Shown: in pieces, positions 63,398 to 64,000 of the stretch
Numbering within the stretch: the stretch's first letter is position 1
How the letters are laid out: every line of letters starts with the position of its first letter
NCBI GenBank assembly: GCA_943788895.1
Contig: CALSRZ010000006.1
Location: 1 to 64,000 of the forward strand
DNA from: an uncultured Pseudomonadales bacterium
Lineage (GTDB): Bacteria > Pseudomonadota > Gammaproteobacteria > Pseudomonadales > Porticoccaceae
Direction: 5' to 3'
Length of the DNA stretch: 64,000 nucleotides
Program-made: the position numbers and the translations under genes
The notes under the pieces: generated by a model
Database searches by the model: none
Told to the model about the DNA's origin: nothing
The model's input: the letters and a program-made list of their open reading frames with translations, nothing else

Positions 63398-63913
63398 AAG
63401 AACTAACCCTTCTGAAGCCTACAATACCACTCTAAACCCTGTATTTTTTATAATAATTTGCTGCGTAAGATTTTATAAAATCTTCTAAAAAACACTAAAA
63501 TGTCATACAAAATAACTAATTAGCATAAGACGCAACTTATGGTTTATAGAGTGAACTACGCAGTAATACTAATATATAACGACATAAAGTCCCAGCATTT
63601 TATCATTCTTCGAGTAGAGTAAAATCTTGGAAAAAAACAGGATAAGACTAGTAAATAAGGGTTAAAAACCAATAGATGAAACTCGAATTATCGACAAAAA
63701 CTCTGATCAGTTTGCCTTTTTCAGCAGTATTATTTGCAGGCTAAGGGCTGATTACGGCCTCTGAGATAATCCAAAAAACCATAGCTCTTCGTAAAAAGGC
63801 AGCTTACTTTATTAAACTAAACATAAATACATAGGCACACCCTGTATCATTTTCACAGAATGAACAAATAATTAAATTTTTATAATAAAAACAATAAGTC
63901 CCCGGGGGAAATC
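63398..63913. other. AT-rich intergenic region between divergent wzb and a secreted-protein gene
   Basis: 516 bases, markedly AT-rich, with no ORF that looks coding on either strand. It must hold the promoters of the export operon (minus) and of the gene at 63914 (plus). I see no ops/JUMPstart element for RfaH and no convincing operator. Confidence 0.5.
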
Positions 63914-64000
63914 ATGCAAATTCGTACATCTGTATTAGTATCTTTAATATTTATGGGCTCTGTATCAGTCAACACTGTAGCAGCACCAAGCAATCAAGAA
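63914..64000 (+). CDS. Start of a secreted protein (runs off the window)
   Basis: The first 29 codons of a gene: ATG 63914 behind a strong GGGGGAA ribosome site, then a signal peptide (IRTSVLVSLIFMGSVSV) with likely cleavage after VAA. The mature part begins PSNQE and is cut by the window edge. It is divergent from the polysaccharide export genes, so an exopolysaccharide-associated or extracellular protein is possible, but its family cannot be told. Confidence 0.7.
   Translation, partial: MQIRTSVLVSLIFMGSVSVNTVAAPSNQE

Overview
The window is a gammaproteobacterial chromosome segment of roughly 50 % G+C, probably from a free-living marine lineage. This rests on the ruvCAB-ybgC-tolQRAB-pal-cpoB order, the fmdB-aspS arrangement, type-B PutA, PxpABC and several acyl-CoA dehydrogenases. 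A Cellvibrionales/SAR92-like host is a guess from gene style, not a demonstrated placement. No insertion sequence, integrase, prophage, CRISPR array or rRNA is visible; one tRNA (Lys, TTT) is present.

Layout: 1-241, 5' end of a protein-isoaspartate methyltransferase. 477-5084, an envelope set: TVP38/VTT membrane protein, GT4 glycosyltransferase, and an unusual fusion of an alkaline-phosphatase-type phosphodiesterase with an EEP-family phosphatase. 5203-10114, a YebC/YeeN-like regulator, a double UspA protein, an ECF sigma factor overlapping a small membrane protein, an APC permease and glyoxalase II. 10196-11389, a lipoprotein gene and a hairpin cluster enclosed by a 34-bp exact direct repeat made from the 3' end of tRNA-Lys. 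11429-24755 (minus), queC, queE, the whole Tol-Pal locus, ruvBAC and a MacAB-like exporter. 24938-28567, an AlgP-like Lys/Ala-rich protein (frameshifted), aspS, fmdB and a histone-H1/HU hybrid. 28668-35992, HIT protein, proS, lytic transglycosylase, pxpABC, D-amino acid transaminase (frameshifted) and alanine racemase. 36016-43372, Lrp regulator with putA, then recQ, a PNPOx-like protein and ubiX. 43525-44480, two related ~155-bp palindromes in opposite orientation around a GFA-family gene. 44481-50197, a quinone-oxidoreductase-like MDR, three acyl-CoA dehydrogenases (two frameshifted) and a TesB thioesterase. 50282-52123, a small metal-handling operon (CopL-like, HMA, outer-membrane-like, MerT-like). 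52152-52953, an ICMT-family methyltransferase and an encapsulated-ferritin-type protein without a shell gene. 53112-59211, a TauE exporter and a nearly complete molybdenum cofactor operon in which moeA is broken into many frames and moaA is disturbed at its start. 59446-64000, the wzc-wza-wzb exopolysaccharide export genes and the start of a divergent secreted protein.

Two features stand out. First, the two palindromes at 43525-43679 and 44211-44367 have nearly identical 42-nt apices, while their stems differ at about a dozen positions with the partner arm changed to match. That is a covariation signature of a structured, dispersed element. Second, single-base frameshifts recur in at least six genes, with the coding pattern preserved on both sides. 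They are either recent gene decay or indels in the sequence itself, so every gene marked as frameshifted should be read with that doubt.
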